Part shown: positions 18,517 through 27,399 of the stretch, one piece after another | Position numbering within the stretch: position 1 is the first letter of the stretch | How the letters are laid out: each line of letters begins with the position of its first letter | From: an uncultured Clostridia bacterium | GTDB taxonomy: Bacteria > Bacillota > Clostridia > Oscillospirales > CAG-272 | NCBI GenBank assembly: GCA_947630625.1 | Contig: CANRIL010000024.1 | Span: 1 to 39,551, forward strand | Direction of reading: 5' to 3' | Length of the DNA: 39,551 bases | Notes under the pieces: model-generated | What the model was told of the DNA's origin: nothing | What the model saw: only the letters and a program-made list of their open reading frames with translations | Databases searched by the model: none | Position numbers and translations under genes: made by a program

Positions 18517-19866
18517 ATGCCGACAAAGATAGGCTTCGTTTCGCTTGGATGCGCGAAAAATCTTATGGATACGGAGGTCATGCTGAAGCTTCTGACCGAC
18601 GCGGGCTATGAGATCACGCCGGAGGACACGGAGGCGGACATAATAGTTATAAATACGTGCGCGTTTCTTGAGGAGTCGCGCCGCGAGGCGATAGACAATA
18701 TTCTCGACGTTGCGTGGCTCAAGGAGCATAGGTCGCTGCGCGGCATAATCGTTACGGGATGTCTTCCGGAGAGATATCGCGGCGAAATAATGGGCGAGAT
18801 GCCGGAGGTCGACGCCGTGCTAGGCGTCGGCTCGGTGCATGAAATAGTAGACGCCGTAAAAGCGGTCGAGAGAGGCGAGAAATATTCAAGCTACGGCGAC
18901 CGCGATTCGGCCCCTCTCGGAGGCGAGCGCGTAGTCACGACCGAGGCTTACGCTTATCTCAAGATCGCCGAAGGGTGCGACAATCACTGCACGTACTGCG
19001 CCATCCCGTCGATAAGAGGGAAGCACCGCTCCCGCACGATGGAGGACATAATAGAAGAGGCGAAGTCTGTTGAAAAGCTCGGGATCGGCGAGCTGATCCT
19101 CGTCGCGCAGGACACGACGAGATACGGGATAGACATATACGGCGAATATAAGCTGCCGGAGCTTTTGCACCGGCTTTCTGAGGAAACCGATATCCCGTGG
19201 CTCCGGATACTGTACTGCTATCCCGACAAGATCACGGACGAGCTCATAAAAGAGATAAGGGACAACGACCGCGTTGTCAAATATATAGACCTTCCGATAC
19301 AGCACGTGTCCGAAAACGTGCTGCGCCGCATGAACAGGCACGGCGGCGCCGAGGCCGTAAAAAGCGCGGTAAAGCGGCTGCGCGAGGGAGTTCCGGGCAT
19401 AACGATCAGGACGACGGCGATAGTCGGCTTCCCCGGCGAGACTGAGGAGGAATTCTCGGAGCTTTGCGAGTTCATAAATGAAGCGAAGTTTGAGCGGTTT
19501 GGCGCGTTTACGTATTCCCGCGAGGAAGGAACGCCCGCATACGACTTTGAAGATCAGATAGACGAGCAGGTTAAGCAGGACCGTTATGACAGGATAATGG
19601 CGCTTCAGCTCCCGATCACGGCGAAAGTAAACGCGAAAAAACTCGGCAAAACGATAGATGTCATATATGAGGGCTACGACTACGTTTCCGAATCGTGCTA
19701 CGGCAGGAGCGTAGCGGACGCGCCCGATATCGACGGGAAGGTGTATTTCTCCTGCCCGGAGCGGAAAAGACCGCGCGAGGGCGAGATCATCAGAGTTCGC
19801 GTCACGGATACGCTCGACTATGATCTCATGGGCGAACTCATCCCGAAGAAAGGAAAGAAAAAATGA
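18517..19866 (+). CDS. rimO: Ribosomal protein S12 methylthiotransferase RimO
   Basis: A 449-residue radical-SAM methylthiotransferase. The N-terminal UPF0004 domain has Cys12 (SLGCAKN), Cys48 (INTCAF) and Cys82 (VTGCLPER), which hold the auxiliary cluster. The radical-SAM triad is Cys154, Cys158 and Cys161 in EGCDNHCTYCAIPSIRG. A TRAM domain ends the protein. The SLGCAKNLMDTE start and SIRGKHRSR are typical of RimO rather than MiaB. It thiomethylates an Asp of S12. A GAAAGGAT site precedes the ATG. It is co-oriented with recX and overlaps pgsA by four bases. Confidence 0.95.
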   Translation: MPTKIGFVSLGCAKNLMDTEVMLKLLTDAGYEITPEDTEADIIVINTCAFLEESRREAIDNILDVAWLKEHRSLRGIIVTGCLPERYRGEIMGEMPEVDAVLGVGSVHEIVDAVKAVERGEKYSSYGDRDSAPLGGERVVTTEAYAYLKIAEGCDNHCTYCAIPSIRGKHRSRTMEDIIEEAKSVEKLGIGELILVAQDTTRYGIDIYGEYKLPELLHRLSEETDIPWLRILYCYPDKITDELIKEIRDNDRVVKYIDLPIQHVSENVLRRMNRHGGAEAVKSAVKRLREGVPGITIRTTAIVGFPGETEEEFSELCEFINEAKFERFGAFTYSREEGTPAYDFEDQIDEQVKQDRYDRIMALQLPITAKVNAKKLGKTIDVIYEGYDYVSESCYGRSVADAPDIDGKVYFSCPERKRPREGEIIRVRVTDTLDYDLMGELIPKKGKKK

Positions 19867-20435
19867 ATCTGCCAAATAAACTGACTGTTCTGCGGGTGCT
19901 GCTCGTCCCCGTATTCGTTCTTGTGATGACGCTCGGACTGCCGTTCCCCGCGTCGAATATAATCGCCGCCGCCGTTTTCTTTGTGACGGCGCTGACCGAT
20001 ATGCTTGACGGCAAGATCGCAAGAAAATATAACCTCGTGACCGACTTCGGGAAGCTGATGGACCCGGTCGCGGACAAATTCATGGTGTTCTCGGCGATGA
20101 TAGTTATGACGACGAGCGAAGCCTTTTCGTATATGCGCACCGTGATGCTCTGGGCGACGCTGATAGTCATATTCCGCGAACTCGGCGTAACTTCTCTGCG
20201 CATGGTCGTTTCGGGCAAGACATCCGCGACGGCGCTTGCGGCAAACATGCTCGGAAAAATAAAGACCGTCTCGCAGGTCGTCTTTATCATGATAGCGCTT
20301 CTCGAGCCTGTCATACTCGGAGATTTGCTTTATCATATCTTCACATATATTTCGCTCGCGTTCATGGTAGTAATGACGATCTGGAGCGGGATAAACTACG
20401 TTGTCGGATATTCTAAGTATATCAACTTCAAATAA
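19863..20435 (+). CDS. pgsA: CDP-diacylglycerol-glycerol-3-phosphate 3-phosphatidyltransferase
   Basis: A 190-residue multi-span membrane enzyme of the CDP-alcohol phosphatidyltransferase family, which makes phosphatidylglycerol phosphate. The signature D-x2-D-G-x2-A-R-x8-G-x3-D-x3-D is complete: DMLDGKIAR followed by GKLMDPVAD. The N-terminus MNLPNKLTVLRVLLVPVFV is typical. It starts inside the rimO stop (ATGA). In many Firmicutes pgsA lies near recA; here the order is recA-recX-rimO-pgsA. Confidence 0.94.
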   Translation: MNLPNKLTVLRVLLVPVFVLVMTLGLPFPASNIIAAAVFFVTALTDMLDGKIARKYNLVTDFGKLMDPVADKFMVFSAMIVMTTSEAFSYMRTVMLWATLIVIFRELGVTSLRMVVSGKTSATALAANMLGKIKTVSQVVFIMIALLEPVILGDLLYHIFTYISLAFMVVMTIWSGINYVVGYSKYINFK

Positions 20436-20461
20436 TTTTATCGTATTTCGATAAAAAACTC

Positions 20462-20490
20462 TTGACAAACGAAAAAACTCATGATATACT
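20462..20490 (+). promoter_or_regulatory. Promoter of the DUF2975/HTH pair
   Basis: A perfect TTGACA (20462-20467) and TATACT (20485-20490) are separated by 17 bases, about 37 bases before the ATG at 20528. A small A/T hairpin (20436-20456) without a T-tract lies just upstream, at the end of pgsA. Confidence 0.8.
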
Positions 20491-20527
20491 TTACTCAAAC
20501 AAGAGAAAAAAGAGAGGTTAGTTTATC

Positions 20528-21007
20528 ATGAAACAGAAAACACTTGCGATATGGCTCCAGGTGATACTTGCGGGTGTCCTTGTATGTGGGCTGACTGTAT
20601 ATTTTTTTATAGTCCCCACGCTCGCGCACGATTTTGTTATGATGTATCCGGAGCTTGAATCATGGTATATGCCGTGGCTCATGTTTATATTCGGGACTCT
20701 GCTCCCCTGCACTCCGGGATTCATCTTTGCGTGGCTCATCACGGTCAATATCGGGCGGGACAAATCGTTTTCCGCCGAAAACGCGAAGTATCTGAAATAT
20801 ATCGCGATCCTGGCAGCAGTTGACGCGGGGTATTTCTTTGTCGGAAACGTGGTTTTTTTGATACTGAACATGACGCAGCCGGGAGTTATGATATTATCGC
20901 TCATGATAGTATTCGCGGCAGTGGCTGCCGCGGTCGCGGCGGCGGTGCTCTCGCATCTCGTCTATAAGGCGTCTTTGCTTCAGGAAGAAAGCGACCTGAC
21001 GATATGA
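20528..21007 (+). CDS. DUF2975-like integral membrane protein
   Basis: A 159-residue protein with four hydrophobic segments (about residues 7-31, 46-71, 88-113 and 118-146). The phrases FSAENAKYLKYIA and the C-terminal LVYKASLLQEESDLTI are characteristic of the DUF2975/YoaS group. These proteins are regularly encoded beside a small Cro/CI-type regulator, as here. Their biochemical role is not known; the pair may sense envelope or growth conditions (inference). GAGAGG precedes the start. The next gene is 37 bases downstream. Confidence 0.8.
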   Translation: MKQKTLAIWLQVILAGVLVCGLTVYFFIVPTLAHDFVMMYPELESWYMPWLMFIFGTLLPCTPGFIFAWLITVNIGRDKSFSAENAKYLKYIAILAAVDAGYFFVGNVVFLILNMTQPGVMILSLMIVFAAVAAAVAAAVLSHLVYKASLLQEESDLTI

Positions 21008-21044
21008 AAACGGGCGGCGTTAATACTGAAAGGACGGTCAGACG

Positions 21045-21290
21045 ATGGAAGATATAGAAAACACGGAAAACATGGAAGGCGAAATAGTATTCAACATAGA
21101 CGTGATGCTCGCAAAGCGCAAGATGAGCGTGACCGAGCTTGCCGAGCGCGTTGGGATAACGATCACAAATATGTCGATCCTCAAGACGGGCAAGGCGAAG
21201 GCGGTCAAGGTTTCAACACTTGCGAAGCTGTGCCGCGCGCTCGGCTGCCAGCCCGGAGATCTGCTTGAATATAGAGAGACCAGAAAATAA
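21045..21290 (+). CDS. Small XRE/YozG-type HTH regulator
   Basis: An 81-residue protein with one Cro/CI helix-turn-helix. After a short acidic leader comes FNIDVMLAKRKMSVTELAERVG, the recognition part ITITNMSILKTGKAKAVKVSTL, and the family ending AKLCRALGCQPGDLLEY. AAAGGACGG precedes the ATG. Proteins of this YozG-like group accompany DUF2975 membrane proteins, which supports the pairing. It probably regulates its own promoter at 20462-20490 (inference). Confidence 0.88.
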   Translation: MEDIENTENMEGEIVFNIDVMLAKRKMSVTELAERVGITITNMSILKTGKAKAVKVSTLAKLCRALGCQPGDLLEYRETRK

Positions 21291-21326
21291 AATTTTCTGG
21301 GCGCGTCGCGTCCGGAAATAATAAAG

Positions 21327-21361
21327 GCGGGGAGGAAAATCTTCACGATTTTCCTCCCCGC
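21327..21361. terminator. Terminator between HTH gene and rsmG
   Basis: Perfect 14-base arms (GCGGGGAGGAAAAT at 21327-21340 and complement at 21348-21361) form a strong hairpin between convergent genes. On the minus strand it is followed by CTTTATTATTT, fitting a terminator for the rsmG end of the minus-strand block. On the plus strand the T-tract is poor. Its arm resembles the hairpin at 3239-3276. Confidence 0.7.
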
Positions 21362-21434
21362 GCGTTGTCAGGCGCCGAAAATTTACGGCAAAAATTCGAG
21401 GAAAGACACCGAAAAAACGTCTGACGGCGTAAGT

Positions 21435-22154
21435 TCAGTTTTTGATTATCTGAGAATATCTGCGCGGATAGGCGGCGGGCGTGGGGGATACCTTTTCTAT
21501 TACGACGACCGTGCGGGAGAGCGTTTCGCTTAATTCGCTGTCGGTCAGCGTCAGCTCGTCGGTGCGAATGTGCGACAGCCCCAAAAGGCGCATGACGGGG
21601 GCGGCGTCCGAAACCTCGCCCGCGGTCACCGAATTTTCGCCCTTCATAAGCAGAAGATGTCCGCCAGTCTTGATAAATCCGGCGGCGAGCTCTGCGAGCA
21701 CGGGGACGCGCGAGACGGCGCGCGCCGTGACGATATCAAACGCTTCGCGGTATGCGGGATCGTGAGCGAGCTCTTCGGCGCGCGCGGATACGGCGGTGAG
21801 GCGGCTTAGCTTAAGGCGCGCGGCGGCGGCGTTTATAAACGATACCTTTTTCGATGTCGCGTCAAGTGCCGTCACGGTCAGGTCGGGGCGGCAGACGGCG
21901 AGCGGAACGGCGGGGAAACCGGCTCCGCTGCCGATGTCGAGCACGCGAGCGCCTTTTTCGATATACGGAATGAGCGTCATCGAGTCGCAGAGATGGCGGA
22001 GCATCACGGCGCGCTCATCCCTGATGGCGGTCAGGTTATATTTTTCATTTTCCGCAAGAAGAAAATCGGCGAACGCGGACAGCTTTTCCGCCTCCGCCGC
22101 GGTGCAGGGGATCGAGTTTTCACGGCATATCTCAATAAAAAGCGCGGTATCCAA
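21435..22154 (-). CDS. rsmG: 16S rRNA (guanine527-N7)-methyltransferase RsmG
   Basis: A 239-residue SAM-dependent methyltransferase of the GidB family. The SAM motif is VLDIGSGAGFPAVPLAV (about residues 70-86); other family phrases are FLLAENEKYNLTAIRDE, RHLCDSMTLIPY and VTARAVSRVPVLAELAAGFIKTGG. It methylates G527 of 16S rRNA. The start is a TTG at 22154 with ACGGAGGT eight bases upstream. It follows mnmG in the common mnmG-rsmG order and is the last gene of the minus-strand block. Confidence 0.95.
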   Translation of the reverse strand: MDTALFIEICRENSIPCTAAEAEKLSAFADFLLAENEKYNLTAIRDERAVMLRHLCDSMTLIPYIEKGARVLDIGSGAGFPAVPLAVCRPDLTVTALDATSKKVSFINAAAARLKLSRLTAVSARAEELAHDPAYREAFDIVTARAVSRVPVLAELAAGFIKTGGHLLLMKGENSVTAGEVSDAAPVMRLLGLSHIRTDELTLTDSELSETLSRTVVVIEKVSPTPAAYPRRYSQIIKN

Positions 22155-22226
22155 AATAAAAACCTCCGTCGTATAAGTCGCGTTATAATTTCAAAGCCGG
22201 AGCGTAAGATCCGTAAGGTGTAAGGG

Positions 22227-22253
22227 GGGGGGAACCTGAAAAAGGTTCCCCCC
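22227..22253. other. G/C hairpin between mnmG and rsmG
   Basis: An 11-base stem (GGGGGGAACCT with its complement) and 5-base loop, beside a run of nine G (22224-22232). On the minus strand it stands between the mnmG stop and the rsmG start without a T-tract, so it is more likely a processing or stabilising hairpin or a partial terminator. Confidence 0.45.
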
Positions 22254-22259
22254 GAAATT

Positions 22260-24119
22260 TTATCTTCCCAAAAATATAAGCAGCACGGATACGTCGGCGG
22301 GGGTGACGCCGTCGATGCGGGACGCCTCGCCGACGGAGAGGGGACGGCGGGCGGTGAGCTTTTCCACAGCCTCGCGCGAAAGCCCGCCGATTTTTGAATA
22401 GTCGGTGTCGGGCGGGATCAGCGTCGTTTCATGCGAGTGGGCGCGGCGCACGGCGGCCTCCTGCTTTTTGATATAGCCTTCATATTTTACTGCCGTCTCG
22501 ACAGTCCGGATAACGGACGCGGGGAGCGCGGGTCTGTCGCTGTCAAGCGCGGCAAGTGACGCGTAATCGAGCTCCGGGCGGCGCAGAAGCTCGGAAAGGC
22601 TCGCGCCGGAACGCAGCGGGGTCGAGCCGCTTGCGAACAGAAACGCATTCGTCTCCTCATCAGGCGCGACAAAAGTTCGGTCGAGCCGCTTGATCTCGCC
22701 GTCAATATCGCTCATTTTGCGCCGGAAGGACTGCCATCTGTCATCGGGGATAAGCCCCGCTTCGCGGGCAAGCGGAGTCAACCGCATGTCGGCGTTGTCC
22801 TGCCGCATGTAGAGGCGGTATTCGGAGCGCGATGTCATGATCCTGTACGGCTCGCGCGCGCCCTTCGTGATAAGGTCGTCGATCATGATGCCGATGTAGG
22901 AGGTCGAGCGCCCGATAAGGAGCGGGGGACGGCGCAGCACAAACAGCGCCGCGTTCGCGCCTGCGACGAGCCCCTGCGCTGCCGCCTCTTCGTATCCCGA
23001 CGTTCCGTTTGACTGTCCGGCGGAATAAAGGCCCTCAACATCGCGGACGGCGAGCGTCTGCCGCAGGCACGTCGGATCAAGGCAGTCGTACTCGATCGCG
23101 TATGCGGTGCGCGTTATGTGCGCGTGCTCGAAGCCGGGGAGCGTGTGCAGCATCTGATACTGCACTTCAGCCGGCAGAGAAGTCGAAAAACCGCCGATAT
23201 AAAGCTCGCTGCTGCTGCGTCCCATCGGCTCGACAAACAGCTGGTGGCGTTCCTTGTCGGCGAACCTGACGAGCTTGTCCTCGATGCTCGGACAATAGCG
23301 CGGACCTCTGCCGTGTATGTTGCCTGAATACATCGCCGAGCGGTGAAGATTTTCGCGTATGACGCGGTGCGTCTCGGAATTTGTGTAAACGATGTGGCAC
23401 GGCACCGTCACCACGCCGCGCATGTAATTTTCGTCCGTGTAATATGAGAACGGCGCGGGGGAAGCTTCCCCGTCCTGCCGTTCGAGCTTTGAAAAATCGA
23501 CGGTCGCGGCGTCGACGCGGACGGGAGTTCCCGTCTTGAAGCGCTGAAGCGGTATACCCGCGGCGCGCAGCGACTGAGTCAACAACGACGCGGGGAGCGA
23601 ACCGTCGGGACCGGCGGGATAATTGATGCTGCCGACGTGGACGACGCCGCCGAGATAAGTTCCCGTCGCGACGACGACGGAGGAACACTCCCACCTGACG
23701 CCGAGCCGCGTCGTAACGGAGACGACGCGCCCGTTTTCAATGTCGATCGAGGCGATCTCCGCCTGATTTAGGCGCAGGTTTTCGGTGTGCTCGAGCACGT
23801 CGAGCATGAGAGCTTTATATTTGGCGCGGTCAGCCTGGACGCGCTTTGAACGGACCGCGGAGCCGCGGCTCTCGTTGAGGGTCCGGCTCTGGAGCGTCGA
23901 AAGGTCGGCGATGCGCCCCATTTCTCCGCCGAGCGCGTCAAGCTCAAAGACGAGGTGCCCCTTTCCGGTCCCGCCGATCGAGGGATTACATGGCATGTTT
24001 GCCACACCGTCGAGCGACAGCGTGAAAAGCACCGTGTCGCATCCGAGCCGCGCGGAGGCAAGCGCCGCCTCGCATCCCGCGTGTCCCGCGCCGATTATTG
24101 CAACTTGTGTTTTTGGCAT
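22260..24119 (-). CDS. mnmG: tRNA uridine-5-carboxymethylaminomethyl modification enzyme MnmG
   Basis: A 619-residue FAD enzyme of normal length. The N-terminal dinucleotide motif is VAIIGAGHAGCEAALASARLG; family signatures are MPCNPSIGGTGKGHL, LNESRGSAVRSKRVQADR, GTYLGGVVHVG and YCPSIEDKLVRF. The C-terminal region, which contacts MnmE and tRNA, has YIKKQ and KIGGLSREAVEKL. It works with MnmE at tRNA wobble U34. The ribosome binding site is weak; the gene starts 13 bases after the upstream WG-repeat gene, so coupling is likely. It is unusually distant from mnmE. Confidence 0.97.
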   Translation of the reverse strand: MPKTQVAIIGAGHAGCEAALASARLGCDTVLFTLSLDGVANMPCNPSIGGTGKGHLVFELDALGGEMGRIADLSTLQSRTLNESRGSAVRSKRVQADRAKYKALMLDVLEHTENLRLNQAEIASIDIENGRVVSVTTRLGVRWECSSVVVATGTYLGGVVHVGSINYPAGPDGSLPASLLTQSLRAAGIPLQRFKTGTPVRVDAATVDFSKLERQDGEASPAPFSYYTDENYMRGVVTVPCHIVYTNSETHRVIRENLHRSAMYSGNIHGRGPRYCPSIEDKLVRFADKERHQLFVEPMGRSSSELYIGGFSTSLPAEVQYQMLHTLPGFEHAHITRTAYAIEYDCLDPTCLRQTLAVRDVEGLYSAGQSNGTSGYEEAAAQGLVAGANAALFVLRRPPLLIGRSTSYIGIMIDDLITKGAREPYRIMTSRSEYRLYMRQDNADMRLTPLAREAGLIPDDRWQSFRRKMSDIDGEIKRLDRTFVAPDEETNAFLFASGSTPLRSGASLSELLRRPELDYASLAALDSDRPALPASVIRTVETAVKYEGYIKKQEAAVRRAHSHETTLIPPDTDYSKIGGLSREAVEKLTARRPLSVGEASRIDGVTPADVSVLLIFLGR

Positions 24120-24132
24120 AATTTTTGAAATA

Positions 24133-25698
24133 TCAGTCCTTCGCCATCTTGTATAAAAGGTGCCATTCGCCGTCGTAGGCGGCGAGCAGTCCGGAGGACA
24201 CGTTTGAAATATATGAGAACTGTCCGTACGGAATTACGAAATTTCCGTCCGTATCGACAAGCGCCGTCTGCCCGTCCTTTTTGACGACGGCAAGCCCCTC
24301 AAAAAACGGCTCCGCGTCGTCAAGATCGGGGTCTACGATCCAGATCCCGTTATAATCCATAAAGCCGCAGCCGTTTTGCCCGCGGAGCAGAAAAACTCCG
24401 GATGAATAAGCGGCAACATCATATCCGACCGGCGTGCTGTAACGCTCGCCCTTCTCGTTGATGACGACGACCTCATCTGACATCACGTATACGCGGCCCT
24501 TGTCAAGATAATATGTGTCGACGGTCATAATACGCGCGCGCGTGAGCCCGTGCTCGAAGAAGTAGAAGCCGATGGATTCCTTGCCGTTTGTGAGCGGTTC
24601 CATATAGTATTCAACGACGGTGCGCTTTATGGCGGTGTCTTTGTAACGGCGGGTCGATTCGATCACGGTCTTGCCGGAGGTGTTGATGTATGAAAGGTGT
24701 CCTTCCTCGTCAATTACGGCGGCGTACGAATCGGAAAATTCGTATGCACGCGTGTATGCGTAGCTGCCGATCTCCTCCCCGGAGCTCTTCGCTAGCGCAG
24801 CCGAGTATTTGACCGTCGGGGTGACAGTGAATGTGTCGTCCTTGCCCTCGACCGGGGTGAGCACCTCGACCACGTCTTTCTTGCTTACGAACCGGCGGTT
24901 GTCCTCCTTTGACGTGCCGTAATCGGGCGTATAGTCAAAAAGCGCGCCGCGGTTGTCTTTTTCAGGGTCATAACCGGAGAGGGTAAAGCGCTTTTCATCT
25001 TCGTCGATGTAGTAGTATGCGCCGGACGAGGTAAAGAGCGGACGCCCGTCGCGGTCGCGGCAGAATGCGGGAGTTATCTTTGTCCTGTTGTAGCTGCCTA
25101 TGGCGGCACCGTCTGAGGTGTAGATGTTGACGGTGTTTTTCTTCGTCGTGTCGACGATGATGTATCCCATGTAAAGAGATACGGCGGGCGCATCCTTTTC
25201 CGTTTTCTTTTCGACTACCTTATAAGGCTTGCCGATGCCGGGCTGCATGTATGAGACGGACGTTTCCGTGATCTTGTATGATGAAAAATATCCGGGCGCT
25301 TTGATGTCGATGTCAGCTTCCGCAAGCGTCCAGCCGTCATCCGCCCACTCCGCGTATGAGGGCGACCAATCATCACCGAGCGAGTCCGCGGCGGGAATTT
25401 CAATGAATTCGGGTGCGTCCGAGACGGGAGGCGTGTCTGTGCCGCCGTTTTGAGTCGGTTTTTTGGAGGTTTCGGGCGAATCATCCGGTTCGTGCGCTTC
25501 GGTGCCGGGAGAGAAAGGTTCGCTGTCGGCGGAGGTCTGTGTTCCGGAATTCTGCACCGCGTCGACCGTTTCCTCGTGTGAGTCTCCGCGCACTATAAAT
25601 GAAATATCGAACCAGCCGTCGAGATACAGATATGAAATAAGGCAAAGAATAAAGAGCACCGCGAACGCGGGTAGTCTTTCTTTAAGCTGACGCATCAT
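24133..25698 (-). CDS. Membrane-anchored WG-repeat-like protein
   Basis: A 521-residue protein with a single N-terminal membrane segment (about residues 9-28), a low-complexity Ser/Thr/Glu/Pro linker (about 42-95), and a large extracellular part. The latter contains degenerate WG-type beta repeats, for example GHLSYINTSGKTVIES, NGCGFMDYNGIWIVDPD, GLAVVKKDGQTALVDTDGNF and GLLAAYDGEWHLLYK. Such repeats are common in clostridial envelope proteins and probably mediate binding; no catalytic motif is visible. GGAGA lies about seven bases before the ATG. It lies between rlmH and mnmG in the same block; that context does not reveal its job. Confidence 0.8.
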   Translation of the reverse strand: MMRQLKERLPAFAVLFILCLISYLYLDGWFDISFIVRGDSHEETVDAVQNSGTQTSADSEPFSPGTEAHEPDDSPETSKKPTQNGGTDTPPVSDAPEFIEIPAADSLGDDWSPSYAEWADDGWTLAEADIDIKAPGYFSSYKITETSVSYMQPGIGKPYKVVEKKTEKDAPAVSLYMGYIIVDTTKKNTVNIYTSDGAAIGSYNRTKITPAFCRDRDGRPLFTSSGAYYYIDEDEKRFTLSGYDPEKDNRGALFDYTPDYGTSKEDNRRFVSKKDVVEVLTPVEGKDDTFTVTPTVKYSAALAKSSGEEIGSYAYTRAYEFSDSYAAVIDEEGHLSYINTSGKTVIESTRRYKDTAIKRTVVEYYMEPLTNGKESIGFYFFEHGLTRARIMTVDTYYLDKGRVYVMSDEVVVINEKGERYSTPVGYDVAAYSSGVFLLRGQNGCGFMDYNGIWIVDPDLDDAEPFFEGLAVVKKDGQTALVDTDGNFVIPYGQFSYISNVSSGLLAAYDGEWHLLYKMAKD

Positions 25699-25719
25699 GA
25701 GCGGTCTCCTTTCTCTAAT

Positions 25720-26202
25720 TTATTTATGGTATTTACCGCCGGTTATGATCGAGTAGGAGCGGTAAATAATCTCGTACAGGATCGGCTGCATCATCCCATG
25801 CGGGAATGTGAAGTCGGAAACGGAAAGGCGCAGCTCGCAGGCGGATTTGACCGATTCGTCAAGCCCGTATGAGCTGCCGATTATAAATGTTATCTCGGAG
25901 GCGCCGCCGTCTGCGGCGCGGCGCAGATATTCGGCAAAGCCGGGCGAGTCAAACCGTCTGCCCTCGACGCAGAGGGCGATTTTGTGCGCCCCGCGCGGGA
26001 TCGTGCGGAGGATCGCTTTTGATTCCGACGAAAGGGCGGAGCGTATCTCGGCGTCTGACGGGTCGGGCGAAAGCTTTGACGCCGGTATCTCTGTTTTTTT
26101 GATCTTGCACGCGCCGGAAAGGCGCTTCGTGTACTCCGCCGTGAGCTCGCGGTGCGCGGGATCCTTAAGCGGACCGACAGATATGATGTGGAATGTGTAC
26201 AT
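25720..26202 (-). CDS. rlmH: 23S rRNA (pseudouridine1915-N3)-methyltransferase RlmH
   Basis: I start at 26202 (MYTFHIISVG), giving 160 residues, the usual RlmH size; the open frame extends further upstream but only as an overlap with the MBL gene. SPOUT-family features are the N-terminal ISVGPLKDPAHRELTAEYTKRL, ALCVEGRRFDSPGFAEYL, the SAM loop ITFIIGSSYGLDESV, and the C-terminal HGMMQPILYEIIYRSYSIITGGKYHK (usual form QAYRAYKI..G.PYHK; here R-S-Y-S-I and G-K-Y-H-K). It methylates pseudouridine 1915 in 23S rRNA. It starts one base after the upstream stop. Confidence 0.93.
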   Translation of the reverse strand: MYTFHIISVGPLKDPAHRELTAEYTKRLSGACKIKKTEIPASKLSPDPSDAEIRSALSSESKAILRTIPRGAHKIALCVEGRRFDSPGFAEYLRRAADGGASEITFIIGSSYGLDESVKSACELRLSVSDFTFPHGMMQPILYEIIYRSYSIITGGKYHK

Positions 26203-26203
26203 G

Positions 26204-26983
26204 TCAGAAAAGCCTTTGCGCTGTGTCGGGCGACGCTGCCGCGATCGAGGCGGAAACGCCCGCGTCCGAAAGCGCGCCGCTGACGGTGTCGAGCGCGATC
26301 GAAGGCGTGTTGTTCTCCCGCGAAATGTGCGCGAGCAGAAAAGCACGCGTGCCGCGCAGCGAAAGCTCGCGCGCGGCGGCGGCCGAATCGTCGTTTGAAA
26401 GGTGTCCGAGGCTCGACAGTATGCGGGACTTGAGAAAAAACGGATATGAACCGTGTCTTAACATGCTCTCGTCGTGATTTGCCTCGAGGATCACGTGCGT
26501 GCATCCCGAAAGCGCGTCTATCATGTCGTCTGTGACGCAGCCAGTGTCTGTAAGTATGCCGACGCGGACGCCGGAGCCGTCAATATCGACCGTGTAGCCG
26601 ACGGAACAGGCGCTGTCGTGGTGAGTCAGAAAGCTGTTTACCGTAAACGGGCCGACGCATACGGAATAAAGCGGCGCGTGCGGTACGGCGCAGCCGCGCA
26701 GATATTCTCCGCCCGTTCCCGGAAGCGAGCGGAGCGAATCTTCGACGATATGGATCGGGAAGCGGAATTTTTTCGCCGCCGTGTCGAGCGCCGAGACGTG
26801 GTCGCGATGTTCATGCGTCACAAAGACGGCGCGCACCTCGTCCATATTGCCGCCCACGGAGGCGACGCCGCGCATCATGGCGGCGCATGTTTTGCCGCCG
26901 TCGATCAGGATAGCGTCGTGGCCTGAGCTTATATATGTGCAGTTGCCGGAGCTGCCGGAGTAAAGCGTATATGCTTCCGCCAT
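26204..26983 (-). CDS. MBL-fold hydrolase of the YycJ/WalJ type
   Basis: A 259-residue metallo-beta-lactamase-fold protein. Metal ligands are seen in THEHRDH (HxHxDH), the later LTDTGCV aspartate region and AHISRENN. The phrases YSGSSGNCTYI, LGHLSNDDSAA and LAHISRENNTP are typical of the YycJ (WalJ) family, which in Bacilli lies downstream of the walRK two-component genes and close to rlmH. No walRK genes are present here. The family is predicted to act on nucleic acids (5'-3' exonuclease activity has been described for relatives). Start at 26983; stop next to rlmH. Confidence 0.88.
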   Translation of the reverse strand: MAEAYTLYSGSSGNCTYISSGHDAILIDGGKTCAAMMRGVASVGGNMDEVRAVFVTHEHRDHVSALDTAAKKFRFPIHIVEDSLRSLPGTGGEYLRGCAVPHAPLYSVCVGPFTVNSFLTHHDSACSVGYTVDIDGSGVRVGILTDTGCVTDDMIDALSGCTHVILEANHDESMLRHGSYPFFLKSRILSSLGHLSNDDSAAAARELSLRGTRAFLLAHISRENNTPSIALDTVSGALSDAGVSASIAAASPDTAQRLF

Positions 26984-26988
26984 CGGCG

Positions 26989-27399
26989 TCAGATCGAAGA
27001 GAACCAGCTTTGGATCGCCGGGATGTAGAATAATTCAATTATTTCAAACATGAACACGAATATAATAGCGATGAGCGGGATCATTAAACTCTTCGCGATC
27101 TTCTTGCGGCGGCGGTCATCCTCAAGATACGCGAGCTTTTCCGCGGCGTTCATCGAATCGGGAAGCTCATCGGGCAAAAGGGGCTTGCTTGAAAAACCGC
27201 GCTGCAAAATTACAACGGAGATAAAAACGCCGCAGCCGATGAGCATCAGCGCCCACATCATCAGGGTGAACCAGATGGAAGGAATCTGTCCGTTTTCGGC
27301 GAGCAGCAGAACGACGCGGTACATGAGGAATACGGCGGAGACAACGAACGCCGAGAGCCAGAACAGCTTTATATTCGGTTTCTTCTGCCCGCTTCTCAT
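26989..27399 (-). CDS. Hypothetical three-span membrane protein
   Basis: A 136-residue protein I do not recognise. It has three hydrophobic segments (about residues 11-33, 41-66 and 104-130) with a polar cytoplasmic-looking loop between the second and third (LPDSMNAAEKLAYLEDDRRRKK). Its start overlaps the galK stop by four bases (ATGA on the minus strand), and the MBL gene begins six bases after its end, so it is embedded in the operon. Function unknown. Confidence 0.75.
   Translation of the reverse strand: MRSGQKKPNIKLFWLSAFVVSAVFLMYRVVLLLAENGQIPSIWFTLMMWALMLIGCGVFISVVILQRGFSSKPLLPDELPDSMNAAEKLAYLEDDRRRKKIAKSLMIPLIAIIFVFMFEIIELFYIPAIQSWFSSI

Noticed and set aside
18886-20022. Open frame of 378 codons on the minus strand
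   Set aside because: Opposite rimO and pgsA, both with complete catalytic motifs; no family resemblance.
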